From NCBI GenBank assembly GCA_049509675.1, contig JBEKZQ010000070.1, positions 1-17,327 of the forward strand: a stretch of 17,327 nt of DNA. Direction: 5' to 3'. Positions 7,956 through 15,497 of the stretch are shown piece by piece (the stretch's first letter is position 1; every line of letters starts with the position of its first letter). This DNA comes from JBEKZQ01 sp049509675. Lineage in GTDB: Bacteria; Planctomycetota; Planctomycetia; Pirellulales; Thermoguttaceae. The translations under genes and the position numbers were made by a program. Below the pieces are notes generated by a model. It worked only from the letters and a program-made list of their open reading frames with translations. It was not told the DNA's origin and ran no database searches.

Positions 7956-9014
7956 TCACTTCGCTGCCTTCTGAGTGCCCGTTTCTTTGGGCAGGCGGTA
8001 CTGAATGGTATACGCAAGCTCATGGCCTTGGTCGACGACGGTCTGGAATCGCACCGTCGGCAGGCCGTCCCGAAGGAACTGCTGGGCCGGCTTGGGTTCG
8101 ACGCAAACGATTTCAGCCCCCTGCGGAAGCTGCACCGTCTCCAAGAAGAATTTCTGCCCCTTTCCGGTCCATTTCTGGCCCCCATGATAGGTCCAGGTCT
8201 CTCCTTGCCTGGTCGCCATTTTCGCCGCCTCGGTAGTTGTCGTATAGTTGACCTGATCGCCGGGCATTATCGGCTCGGCAAGTTGGACCGTATATTTTCG
8301 ATTTCCGCCGATGGTTGAAACGCTGATGGGCAATTCCCGTCCTCGACCGTCGAGCCATTGCGTGATGGCGAATGGTCCATCACCAGTCCAAAGGGAAAGG
8401 GAGGTTGTCGGGAATAATCCGGCCGGGTTGCGATAGGAGACCTTGCTCACGGTTGATTTCGAACCATCAGCCAATAAAGTCACTTGGGACTCCTCCGTCA
8501 TCGTCATCCCCCGATTCATAAGCTGCAATGTGAAGTGCGCGCTGACTACGGCGACCAATATCGCCGCCAGGAGCCATGCCGTGTTTTCCCGGAGGGAGAG
8601 GACTCGCCATAGGGAAGTGCCGGTTGGAGCGGCTTTCCGAGGCGGTGTGATAGTCTGATCGGCCGGCAACCCCAGATGCTCTAGCCGCAAGAGTTTGATC
8701 TCTCGGAGCAGGCTGATCTTGGTATTGGTAATCTCATGCCCGATCGCGAACCGCACGATGAGGACGACGGTGACCACCAGCAGGGTGGCGAAGCCGACTA
8801 GGGCCTTGGTGCTGAAGGTCAAGAAAAAGCCGATGAAGGCGAATTCGAGCACCGCAACCACGATGATCAGGGAGAGAAACGTGAACCGAGCGCCCCGCCT
8901 GAGTTGCGAGTCGAAATAGGAACTTGCTTCGATAACATCACGATCGGCCTTGGCGGCGTCGAAGTTTCCGTTCTCGGCCAATGCTTTCTTCAGTTCGTTT
9001 GTGGCTTCACTCAT
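7956..9014 (-). CDS. Three-helix membrane protein, partner of ECF sigma
   Basis: 352 aa from the ATG at 9012-9014, which overlaps the end of the sigma gene by 8 bases with GGAGG just upstream; an earlier in-frame start would lie well inside the sigma gene. Residues 1-42 are soluble and charged (MSEATNELKKALAENGNFDA). Membrane helices lie at about 43-67, 71-92 and 145-165, with a basic cytoplasmic loop between helices 2 and 3 (ISLLREIKLLRLEHLGLPAD). Residues 166-352 form a beta-rich, presumably extracytoplasmic domain (GDGPFAITQWLDGRGRELPI, YTIQYRLPKET). I recognise no named domain. Gene order and overlap suggest it controls the sigma factor, with the soluble N-terminus or the loop as contact surface; this is inference. 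Confidence 0.83.
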   Translation of the reverse strand: MSEATNELKKALAENGNFDAAKADRDVIEASSYFDSQLRRGARFTFLSLIIVVAVLEFAFIGFFLTFSTKALVGFATLLVVTVVLIVRFAIGHEITNTKISLLREIKLLRLEHLGLPADQTITPPRKAAPTGTSLWRVLSLRENTAWLLAAILVAVVSAHFTLQLMNRGMTMTEESQVTLLADGSKSTVSKVSYRNPAGLFPTTSLSLWTGDGPFAITQWLDGRGRELPISVSTIGGNRKYTVQLAEPIMPGDQVNYTTTTEAAKMATRQGETWTYHGGQKWTGKGQKFFLETVQLPQGAEIVCVEPKPAQQFLRDGLPTVRFQTVVDQGHELAYTIQYRLPKETGTQKAAK

Positions 9015-9555
9015 TGTTTTCCTCCAGGTATTTGCGTAGTCGTTGTCTTGCGTAAAAGAGACGGGACTTGACCGTCCCTTCGGGAATGGCCAGAATGCAG
9101 GCAATCTCCGCCGTGTCGAATTGGTCTTCGTACCGCAGCGACAAGATGGCCCGATCCGGGCCGGGCAATTGTTGCAGGGCCTCCGCCAACGTGCCGTGTT
9201 GCTGCCGGGCCGCCGCGGATTGCTGCTCCTCGCGCTCGATCCGCTGGGAATACGCCGCCGCGGCCTCGCGCCGCCGCTGTTCGCGGCGCATCGAGTCCCG
9301 GCACTTGTTGCTGACGATCTGGTACGCCCAGGCCGGAAAGGCGGCCGCCTCGGTCAGTCGGTTAATCCCGCGGCTAATGCCGATCCATGCTTCCTGGAGC
9401 GCATCCCAGGCGGCGCTCTCATCGCCTGTCAACCGCCAAGCGTGCCGCCACAATCGCCGTTGCCAGCGGGCGACCAATGCCTCGAACGCCTCGGCATCGC
9501 CCTCCTGACACCGGAGCACCAGCAATTCGTCGTTGAGGCGGTCATGTTCGCTCAT
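9007..9555 (-). CDS. ECF sigma factor
   Basis: Sigma-70 family factor, 182 aa, complete. Region 2 covers about residues 20-95 (FEALVARWQRRLWRHAWRLT, then SAAWDALQEAWIGISRGINR and FPAWAYQIVSNKCRDSMRRE). Region 4 covers about 122-178, with LPGPDRAILSLRYEDQF and a recognition helix region IPEGTVKSRLFYARQRLRKY. No Shine-Dalgarno sequence is visible before the ATG (AATAAACACATCTG precedes it), which is unusual beside the strong sites of neighbouring genes; a leaderless or structured leader is possible. The gene ends inside the start region of its membrane partner. The 210-base upstream gap holds a long-range inverted repeat. Confidence 0.92.
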   Translation of the reverse strand: MSEHDRLNDELLVLRCQEGDAEAFEALVARWQRRLWRHAWRLTGDESAAWDALQEAWIGISRGINRLTEAAAFPAWAYQIVSNKCRDSMRREQRRREAAAAYSQRIEREEQQSAAARQQHGTLAEALQQLPGPDRAILSLRYEDQFDTAEIACILAIPEGTVKSRLFYARQRLRKYLEENNE

Positions 9556-9570
9556 CAGATGTGTTTATTG

Positions 9571-9652
9571 GGCCTCGGAATAGTAATGCAACGAGGCCGA
9601 CCAACGGCAGGCCGGTTCTGCGGGAGAAAAGTCTGCGTGCCGTTGCATTACT
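9571..9652. repeat. Perfect 12-bp inverted repeat with overlapping alternative hairpin
   Basis: AGTAATGCAACG at 9582-9593 is the exact reverse complement of CGTTGCATTACT at 9641-9652, with 47 bases between. A second pair, GGCCTCG (9571-9577) and CGAGGCC (9592-9598), overlaps the first and cannot easily form at the same time. All of it lies in the leader of the sigma gene (ATG at 9555), ending 15 bases from the start codon. It may be a two-state RNA leader, a two-site operator or the ends of a small lost element; the sequence does not decide between these. Confidence 0.6.
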
Positions 9653-9765
9653 TTGCTGAACATCAATAGGTCGTTGCCGGGAAGCAATCGGTTCACGCGA
9701 TGAGAAGAAGAACGTTCAGACCTCGTCACGAGAAGACTATCCGCAAGCCATTATCGCAATTCCGG

Positions 9766-12600
9766 CTAGCGCTCGACCGGGGGTATTCGCTGGCCGGTCT
9801 GGGCCTGGCGGAGCCGCCACCAGGCGAGGTCTACGCCCCCCCATGCCCGCCAGTTTTCGAGGGTCTGCTGCCAGCCCTGGACGCCAAAGGAGACCTTGGT
9901 CGCGAGGTGCCGGCAGTCGAGCAGCCGCGTGTCGGGTCGGCCGCGATTGAGCCGATCGAGGGCTTTCTGGGCCTCGTCGAGACGCTTGTGCTCGATCAGC
10001 CAGTCGATGATTTGCACGCGGGCCCCCCGGGCTTCCATGCTGACAAAAACGTTGCTCGGGTTGGCGAAGTCGGGCTTGGGCGATTCGGCCTCCAAGCGGT
10101 CGGCGGCCGCCTTGGCCTCGTCCAGCCGGTCAAGGCGCAGGAGGCATTGGATCTGGCGCAACTGAATGCCCCGGCGGGACCCCTCGGAAATAGTCTTCCC
10201 GCCTTTGGCGGCGGCCTTGGTCCCGCGCGGCCCGGAGAGCATCTCACGGTAGGCATCCAGCGCGGCCGCGTACTGCCCGACATCGAACAGCCGCTCCGCA
10301 TTGTCCCAGGCCGAGTTGAGCGGCGCCGGAGCGCCCGAATAGCTCATCCCCGGCGCGCCGCCCTTAAACCACTTGGGCTGATAGGGGGTCAGGTCGCCGG
10401 CAGTTGCAACCGCGGCTGGCGGGACCTTCACGGCCATCGACCAGCCCATACGCTGGACTCTGAACGAGGCATCCTCCGCGTTGCTTACGAGCGGCACGAT
10501 CGTCACGTCGAAGACAAGTTGAATCTCATCGCCCGCGCCTTTGGCCTTGATGAAGACTTTATCATCGACCACCCAATTCGACACCAGCGTCCAAGGGCTG
10601 CCCTTGTGTACGTGAGGCGACGACCAGCTATGATCCGATGAATTATGGTTGCGATTGGGCGGCCGGACCACCGAGAGCCAGAGCCAGCCGTCGCGGCTGC
10701 GGCCGAGCACCTCGACGGTCGGGCGCGGCCCGTTCTCGATGGCCTGTAGCGCCTTGGGAATGGCCAGGGCGACGGGAAGGCTGGACGTGTAACGTCGGAA
10801 CGCATCCTGATTGGGGTGCGCGTCCGGCGTCGTCGAGGCCAGGAACTTCTCCTTCAACGGCTCCAGTTGCTTGATGAGGGCGTCGAACTCGCCGCGGCGA
10901 CCGCTGTTGAAGAGATGGATCATGTAATCGCCCAGGACGTTGCTCAGCCGCCAGTCGTCAAACGGCTTGGCGAGCGCGCGGTCCTTGAGCGTGCGCTCGA
11001 AGAGCCGGAAGCGGTCCTCGTCCAGATCGTAGAATCTCAGGATCTCGATTTTCTCGCAAAGCAGGCGGACGTCGTCGGGCTTCTTCGCCAAGAGCGGATC
11101 CACGGTGCCGAGTTGGACCCAGAGCGGGCTCCTCGCCCAATGGAAGCGGCACAACGCATACGCTCGCTCCAACGGATCGAGCAGCACTTCGGGCCAGCCC
11201 TCCGGGATGCCCTTGGCGACCGGCTGCGGCACCTCGACGGTCTCCTGGTTCTGGATCTTGTCGTAAGCCAACTGCCCTCCTTCATCAGTTCCCCGCACGC
11301 AGTAGCGGAGCGTAATCGTGTGCCGTCCGTCTCCCCGCCGCAACGGTGGGACGGCCAGATAGACTTGCCGCAGCACCTTCTCGCGGTCCCACTCTTCCGG
11401 CGTCAGCCGCCAGTACGTGTTCCCCCAGTTGTCGAAAAGCTGCTCGTAGTACGTGCCCGGCACGGGGGCTCCTGCGGGCGTGCGGTTGCGCGGGCTCTCC
11501 GCAGTGATCAACAGATCGCCCATGTCGTCCGACTCGATTTTCGTCAAGACGGGCACCTTGTAGCCGCCCTTGAGTTTGAAGGCCTGCCGGCTATCGATCG
11601 GCTTTCCGCCCGCCGGCCCGGCGCCTTCGCGATAGATTTCCTCCGGGGTTGCTCCAGGCTTCCCGGCAACGGCCTTTTCGAACTTCTCAAGGTCGAAGAA
11701 TTCCTCGGGCTGCGCGGTCGTGTAGTCGAAGACCACGAGCATGAACTCCTTGTGGTCGGGCTGATAGACGACCATGTGGATCGGCAGCCGCGACTCCTTG
11801 AGCACCCAGATCCGCACCCACTGTTGGTTGTTCGGGTCGTGCGCGTAATCGAAGACCTCCATGCCTTGGCCGGCGATCGCCTGCTCCGACTTGACCGGCT
11901 CGCCGGCGGGCGGCTTCCCGTTGAAGATCGGGATGGCGGCCAGCACGGCGTCGAGCATGTTGCCCTTGCCCATCATCGCGGCAAAAGTTTCGATCTGCGA
12001 TTGTTCGCACGCAACGAGCTTCTCACGACGCACGACCGAACCGTCTTTGGCGATTTCATAGACACCGGCGCCCTTGGGCGTGACGAACGTCACCAGCCCT
12101 ATCCCCTGAATTCGCCAGGTGTTCGGATGGCGGTAGTAGAAATCCAGGCGGTCGGATTTGCCGTGACTATCCTGGTAAACCGTGGCGTGGAAGAAGCGGA
12201 CTTGGTTGACGGCGAGGACCACGTCGGACCAGGCCATGGCGCTTTGCGAGCGCTGGCCGCCGGGCCAGAACGGGCCAAACAGTCCGAGGACCAGCAGTAT
12301 CGCCAGGGCCGCCGCCAGGGGCAATGGGGCCAGGAGCCAAAATCGCCGCCGCCGCGGAGCGATCGCCGTGGCGACCGCTTCGGCCCGGACCTGGCGCCGG
12401 AGCCGGTCGTTGAAATCGCCGCTGATCCCGGCGGTGGCTTCGGCCCGCACCGCCGCCGCCGCCGTTTCCAGTCCTTGGGCCGCGGCAGCCAACTCGGCGT
12501 CTTCCGCAATCGCCGTTTGCACCTCGGACTGGCGTGCAGCGTCCAACTCGCCAAAGACGAGTTGCATCAGTTCCTCGTTGGAAACGTGCTTATCGTTCAT
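9766..12600 (-). CDS. Large single-pass protein: anti-sigma-like anchor with RseB/LolA-like and TPR-like outer parts
   Basis: 944 aa. Residues 1-86 are cytoplasmic and helical (NEELMQLVFGELDAARQSEV) in the style of anti-sigma N-termini, without the zinc-binding HxxxCxxC. One helix spans about 87-110 after an RRRR stop. Residues 121-290 (AWSDVVLAVNQVRFFHATVY, DFYYRHPNTWRI) resemble the RseB/LolA half-barrel fold, which binds lipid or misfolded outer-membrane protein signals. The middle is unrecognised, with beta-sheet-like stretches. About 760-885 looks TPR-like (AERLFDVGQYAAALDAYREM, LLRLDRLDEAKAAADRLEAE). The start overlaps the upstream sigma stop as ATGA. I infer a sigma regulator that joins RseA and RseB roles in one chain; the family assignment is from pattern only. 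Confidence 0.85.
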   Translation of the reverse strand: MNDKHVSNEELMQLVFGELDAARQSEVQTAIAEDAELAAAAQGLETAAAAVRAEATAGISGDFNDRLRRQVRAEAVATAIAPRRRRFWLLAPLPLAAALAILLVLGLFGPFWPGGQRSQSAMAWSDVVLAVNQVRFFHATVYQDSHGKSDRLDFYYRHPNTWRIQGIGLVTFVTPKGAGVYEIAKDGSVVRREKLVACEQSQIETFAAMMGKGNMLDAVLAAIPIFNGKPPAGEPVKSEQAIAGQGMEVFDYAHDPNNQQWVRIWVLKESRLPIHMVVYQPDHKEFMLVVFDYTTAQPEEFFDLEKFEKAVAGKPGATPEEIYREGAGPAGGKPIDSRQAFKLKGGYKVPVLTKIESDDMGDLLITAESPRNRTPAGAPVPGTYYEQLFDNWGNTYWRLTPEEWDREKVLRQVYLAVPPLRRGDGRHTITLRYCVRGTDEGGQLAYDKIQNQETVEVPQPVAKGIPEGWPEVLLDPLERAYALCRFHWARSPLWVQLGTVDPLLAKKPDDVRLLCEKIEILRFYDLDEDRFRLFERTLKDRALAKPFDDWRLSNVLGDYMIHLFNSGRRGEFDALIKQLEPLKEKFLASTTPDAHPNQDAFRRYTSSLPVALAIPKALQAIENGPRPTVEVLGRSRDGWLWLSVVRPPNRNHNSSDHSWSSPHVHKGSPWTLVSNWVVDDKVFIKAKGAGDEIQLVFDVTIVPLVSNAEDASFRVQRMGWSMAVKVPPAAVATAGDLTPYQPKWFKGGAPGMSYSGAPAPLNSAWDNAERLFDVGQYAAALDAYREMLSGPRGTKAAAKGGKTISEGSRRGIQLRQIQCLLRLDRLDEAKAAADRLEAESPKPDFANPSNVFVSMEARGARVQIIDWLIEHKRLDEAQKALDRLNRGRPDTRLLDCRHLATKVSFGVQGWQQTLENWRAWGGVDLAWWRLRQAQTGQRIPPVER

Positions 12601-13250
12601 GATTGTTGCCTCCTGTTACGCGCAAGCAGTGCTTCGATTTTTCGCAGGCCATAGAGCAGCCGGGACTTGACGGTTCCCACGGGGCACCCGACGACCGCGG
12701 CGACCTCGGAGAGCGTCAGCCCGCCGAGGATCTTCAGGGCGACCACGCGGCGTTGTTCTTCAGGCAAGGAGGCCAACAGGGCGTCGGCGCGATCTTGGCT
12801 TTCGCAGTGCGCGGCCGCGTCGGCCGGGTCCAGGTCGGCCGAAGAGAAGCGATCGAGCGCGCCCGACCGACCATCGCCCGGGTCAATCGCCATGTCGCTC
12901 TCCAGGGCCAATGGCTGCCGGCCCGAGGCCCGCAGGAAGTCGGTGGCGCAGTTGTCGGCGATGGTAAACAGCCAAGTCGAGACAGCCGCCCGTCCCGAAT
13001 AGCCGCCCATCCGGGCAGCCCGAAACATCCGCAAGAACGCCTCCTGGGCAAGGTCCTCGGCGTGCTGCCGGTCCGGCACGCGATGGGCGAGGTAGGCCGT
13101 CAGTCGGACATTGTAGCGGTCGACCAGCACGTCGAAACGGCGGAGATCGCCCCCGGCGATTTCGGCCAGGATCTCGGCGTCCTCGATCGATGTCGGCGGC
13201 TCGTCCGGCCGACGCTGCCGTGATGGTGTAGCCATTGCGCTTTCGATCAT
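12597..13250 (-). CDS. ECF sigma factor
   Basis: Sigma-70 family factor, 217 aa. The ATG at 13248-13250 is preferred because AGGAG lies 6 bases upstream; a longer open frame continues but reads as promoter DNA, and a second ATG lies five codons in. Region 2 covers about residues 37-112 (FDVLVDRYNVRLTAYLAHRV, HAEDLAQEAFLRMFRAAR, STWLFTIADNCATDFLRASG), close to the RpoE type. A 45-residue acidic linker follows. Region 4 covers about 155-210 (LPEEQRRVVALKILGGLTLS, CPVGTVKSRLLYGLRKIEAL). The stop overlaps the start of the 944-residue partner by four bases. Confidence 0.93.
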   Translation of the reverse strand: MIESAMATPSRQRRPDEPPTSIEDAEILAEIAGGDLRRFDVLVDRYNVRLTAYLAHRVPDRQHAEDLAQEAFLRMFRAARMGGYSGRAAVSTWLFTIADNCATDFLRASGRQPLALESDMAIDPGDGRSGALDRFSSADLDPADAAAHCESQDRADALLASLPEEQRRVVALKILGGLTLSEVAAVVGCPVGTVKSRLLYGLRKIEALLARNRRQQS

Positions 13251-13329
13251 ACCTTCTCCTGAAGAAACCGTCCTCTTATACGACCGGACGGCAAGAAATG
13301 ATTCAATCCGGCCGCAATTAGCCGAAATT

Positions 13330-13364
13330 GACAGGAAGATCAACAAGACCTGTATTTTCCTGTC
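13330..13364. promoter_or_regulatory. Inverted repeat upstream of ECF sigma gene, possible operator
   Basis: GACAGGAA (13330-13337) and TTCCTGTC (13357-13364) form a perfect 8-base inverted repeat with 19 bases between, about 80 bases before the sigma start at 13250. A further ACCTGT lies in the spacer. On the minus strand a TATAAG, a possible -10 element, lies about 25 bases before the start codon, but no convincing -35 box sits at the right distance. A regulator-binding role is a guess. Confidence 0.3.
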
Positions 13365-13404
13365 CACCCATATTCTTGTCATGAGAAATCATTGTTCTCG
13401 ACTC

Positions 13405-13436
13405 GGGCTTTCGTCCTTTCGGGGTTTCGTGATTCG
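13405..13436. repeat. Short TTTCG octamer repeat
   Basis: TTTCG occurs at 13409-13413, 13417-13421 and 13425-13429, exactly 8 bases apart, followed by ATTCGC. It lies in the 255-base gap between the DedA gene stop and the sigma gene start. Degenerate TTTCGT-type runs of this kind are, as I recall, scattered in planctomycete intergenic DNA. No coding or regulatory role is apparent. Confidence 0.4.
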
Positions 13437-13505
13437 CTTCCCCGCCCCCGCACGGCGGTGAAAAATGCGCAACTTCAAGACGAGCGCGTCGGGCTGGAAT
13501 GCAGT

Positions 13506-14114
13506 TCATTTCTTCCGCAGCCGAAAGCGGAGCCAGGCGACGGCGGCGATGGCCAGAACGATGAGCAGAATGGCCAGTCCGGCCCGGCCCAGCCAGCGAT
13601 GGACGGCCTGCCAGCTTTCGCCGGCCAGGTAGCCCAGGGCCACGAAGGCCGCCGACCAGCAGACGCCGCCCAGCACGGTGTAGAAGACGAACACCCGGTA
13701 AGGCAGACGGGAGGCTCCGGCCACGAAGGGCACCAGGGCCCGCAAGAGCGGCGTCAGCCGGCCCAGCAGCACGGTCTTGCCGCCGTGGCGGCGAAAGAAG
13801 GCGTCGACCCGCCGCAGATGTTCTGCCCGGAGCCCGAAGCGGCCCCCGTGGCGAAGGACCCAAGGGCGGCGCAGTCGCCGGCCCAGTTCGTAGCCGACCA
13901 GGTTGCCGAGGATCGCTCCGCCGGCGACCAAGGCCAGCACGACGCGCACGTCCAGCGCGTCGTTGGCCGCGAGCACGCCGCCGAGAACGGCCGCCGTTTC
14001 GCCTGGCACGAGGAAACCGATCGGCAGCGACGACTCGCACATCACCAGCAGAAAGATGATGGCGTAGGCGCCGCGGCCCAACCCGCTCACGTCATGGAAG
14101 AGACGGTCTATCAA
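13506..14114 (-). CDS. DedA family membrane protein
   Basis: 202 aa, the usual size for DedA proteins (VTT/SNARE-associated domain), which include lipid carriers and scramblases such as undecaprenyl-phosphate flippases and bacterial envelope homeostasis proteins. Seen here: membrane entry with ESSLPIGFLVPGET (27-40), matching the conserved E.S.P.P.PGE motif, and GKTVLLGRLTPLLRALVPFV (112-131), matching the conserved GR..P..R....AG motif with its two essential arginines. A C-terminal helix ends in RLRKK. The start is uncertain: TTG at 14112-14114 fits family length, GTG at 14088-14090 is the alternative, and neither has a clear ribosome site. Heptad repeats begin right before the TTG and supply an in-frame stop, so the native leader may have been replaced. 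Substrate unknown. Confidence 0.9.
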   Translation of the reverse strand: MIDRLFHDVSGLGRGAYAIIFLLVMCESSLPIGFLVPGETAAVLGGVLAANDALDVRVVLALVAGGAILGNLVGYELGRRLRRPWVLRHGGRFGLRAEHLRRVDAFFRRHGGKTVLLGRLTPLLRALVPFVAGASRLPYRVFVFYTVLGGVCWSAAFVALGYLAGESWQAVHRWLGRAGLAILLIVLAIAAVAWLRFRLRKK

Positions 14115-14115
14115 T

Positions 14116-14252
14116 AGTTTTCAGTTTTCAGTTTTCAGTTTTCAGTGGGCGTTCAACACCGAGCACTGAAAACTGAACACTGAAAACTGCCTGTAGCCCA
14201 GTCTTAAGTGTGGGTTCAAGACTGAAAACTGAACACTGAAAACTGAACACTG
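14116..14252. repeat. ACTGAAA/TTTTCAG heptad repeat block
   Basis: Four TTTTCAG units run without a break from 14118 to 14145. In the opposite orientation, ACTGAAA and ACTGAAC units alternate at 14165-14189 and again at 14221-14252. The two later runs are both introduced by a GTTCAA motif, as if one were copied from the other. The opposed orientation lets the block fold on itself; CAGTCTT (14199-14205) also pairs with AAGACTG (14218-14224). Similar 7-base repeats are common between planctomycete genes. Read as protein they give meaningless SVFSVQFSV strings. Confidence 0.85.
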
Positions 14253-14256
14253 CTCC

Positions 14257-15204
14257 CTACTTCTGTCCGTCCTGCCGAAAGTCGATTTCAATCGGATTGA
14301 AGCCCAGGCGGATCTCTTCCACGGTCCACTTGTACTTGCAAGGACCCAGCAGCGTTTCGGGCTCGTCGAAGTACTTGCCCATCGCCTCCACATCGATCTC
14401 GTCGGGCTCCAAGTCTTTGGGCCGCATGGCGTGCCGGGAAATGAGCAACACGCAGTACTTGCCGGCGTCGGGCACAAACAGCGAGAAATCACCCGACACA
14501 CTGCACCGCGCGTAGGCCCCGCCCAGATCGCGGATCGCCCGCAGCGTGTCGTGCGACTCCGCCGGCATGCTGTCATGCGGCCGGATGCCCTGCACGCTCA
14601 ACGGGTGCCCCGGAAAGGTCTTGCTCGGCAGCGCGATGACCACGGAACCCTCGTCGCCGGCAATGCGGCCCGTGCCCGGGTTGTACACCAGTTTGCCCTC
14701 GACCAGGATCCGTTGGCGGATCTGGGCCTCTTCGCTAACCTGTTTCTCATAGGAGGCGTTGCCACGGCCGACAAAGTACCCCACCACGAACGCCAACATG
14801 GCCAGGATCACCAGCAAAATCGCCTGTACGTAGATCGTGCGGCGTGGAAACAGGATCATGTCGGAGGGCACGAACTGCAGCGTGGGCGGCGGCGGCACAG
14901 GCGCGCGGGATGCCTGGGCCGTGCCCTGGCCTGCCACTGGCTCTGCCAGTGCCGGTTGGGTCGGCCCGTGTGCCGCTGGCTCTGTCAGTGCTGATTGGGT
15001 GGGCGCCTCGATCATGGCCAGCACTTCGCTGCTGTCGTAAGCTGCCTTGCCAGCGGCGCGCGGGGGCAGGTCCAGCGCGGCGTCCGACTGCGCGGGAACG
15101 GTCTGCGCCGCGCCGCACTTGGGACAAACGATCGCGGTCCCGGCCTTGCGGGTGCCAATCGAGAGCAGTTGGCGGCAATGTGGGCAGTGGAAGCGGATCG
15201 ACAT
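14257..15204 (-). CDS. Zinc-ribbon single-pass membrane protein
   Basis: 315 aa, family not recognised beyond the ends. The N-terminus is a zinc ribbon with two CxxC knuckles (C7/C10 and C27/C30, as in CPHC and CPKC). A Pro/Ala-rich linker follows, containing a 13-residue tandem duplication (PTQSALTEPAAHG, then PTQPALAEPVAGQ; 14939-15016 in the DNA, 39-base period). One helix spans about 123-144 and ends at a GRGN. The outer part (about 150-315) includes VYNPGTGRIAGDEGSVVIAL and GDFSLFVPDAGKYCVLLISR, suggesting a beta-sandwich of carboxypeptidase-regulatory type; this is tentative. The start ATG overlaps the stop of the upstream gene as TAATG and has no ribosome site of its own, so translation is probably coupled. 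Confidence 0.87.
   Translation of the reverse strand: MSIRFHCPHCRQLLSIGTRKAGTAIVCPKCGAAQTVPAQSDAALDLPPRAAGKAAYDSSEVLAMIEAPTQSALTEPAAHGPTQPALAEPVAGQGTAQASRAPVPPPPTLQFVPSDMILFPRRTIYVQAILLVILAMLAFVVGYFVGRGNASYEKQVSEEAQIRQRILVEGKLVYNPGTGRIAGDEGSVVIALPSKTFPGHPLSVQGIRPHDSMPAESHDTLRAIRDLGGAYARCSVSGDFSLFVPDAGKYCVLLISRHAMRPKDLEPDEIDVEAMGKYFDEPETLLGPCKYKWTVEEIRLGFNPIEIDFRQDGQK
14939..15016. repeat. 39-base tandem duplication within the zinc-ribbon gene
   Basis: Two copies, 14939-14977 and 14978-15016. Over the first 27 bases they match at 23 positions, with four differences in the stretch compared (GGCTCTG, CAGTGC and TTGGGT are shared). It encodes the repeated 13-residue linker segment and keeps the frame. 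Confidence 0.7.
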
Positions 15205-15497
15205 TATGGAACGGGGGGAAATTGGTCGTTTTCATCCCGGCCCGCCGGCGAGTCATCCTGATCCGGCGTATTGGCCAGCGAATTCAGCCCCTCGACCAGC
15301 ACCAGGCACACCAGGCCGACGGTCCAAACGATGCCCGCCGCCAGGGCCACGTATTTCAGCGCGCCGGCGCCGGCCGAATCTCCCATGCCGCCCAACAGCG
15401 CGGCCAAGGCGACGATGACCGAAATGACGATCGGCAGCACCAGGACCAGCGCCAACAGGCTGAGGACGATTCGAGACGGAACGGGTTTGCCAGGCAT
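15204..15497 (-). CDS. Small two-helix membrane protein
   Basis: 97 aa from the ATG at 15495-15497. Predicted helices lie at about 9-36 and 48-72, joined by a GGMGDSAGAGA turn, followed by an acidic tail (NTPDQDDSPAGRDENDQFPP). There is no recognisable domain. A longer frame continues upstream to about 15860, but that part crosses hairpins and a dispersed repeat and has no protein-like character, so I rejected it. Only a weak GGGAA precedes the ATG. The stop overlaps the start of the zinc-ribbon gene, so the two form a unit and the proteins may act together in the membrane; that is inference. Confidence 0.75.
   Translation of the reverse strand: MPGKPVPSRIVLSLLALVLVLPIVISVIVALAALLGGMGDSAGAGALKYVALAAGIVWTVGLVCLVLVEGLNSLANTPDQDDSPAGRDENDQFPPVP

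Noticed and set aside
7862..8185. N-terminal extension of the sigma factor at 7256-7861
   Set aside because: The extra residues overlap the end of the three-helix protein gene and do not resemble a sigma domain; a GTG with a ribosome site fits family length.
9750..9778. Sigma-70 style promoter (GATAAT on the minus strand at 9750-9755)
   Set aside because: No acceptable -35 hexamer lies at the right distance, so a single -10-like hexamer is not enough.
10816..12654. Long plus-strand open frame (612 codons) opposite the 944-residue protein
   Set aside because: The minus-strand protein has a helix, coupling to a sigma gene and sensible domains. The plus frame is Arg/Leu-rich and lacks any motif.
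14142..14576. Minus-strand frame of 144 codons through the heptad repeats
   Set aside because: Its C-terminus is translated repeat (SVFSVQFSV) and the rest is out of frame with the zinc-ribbon gene.
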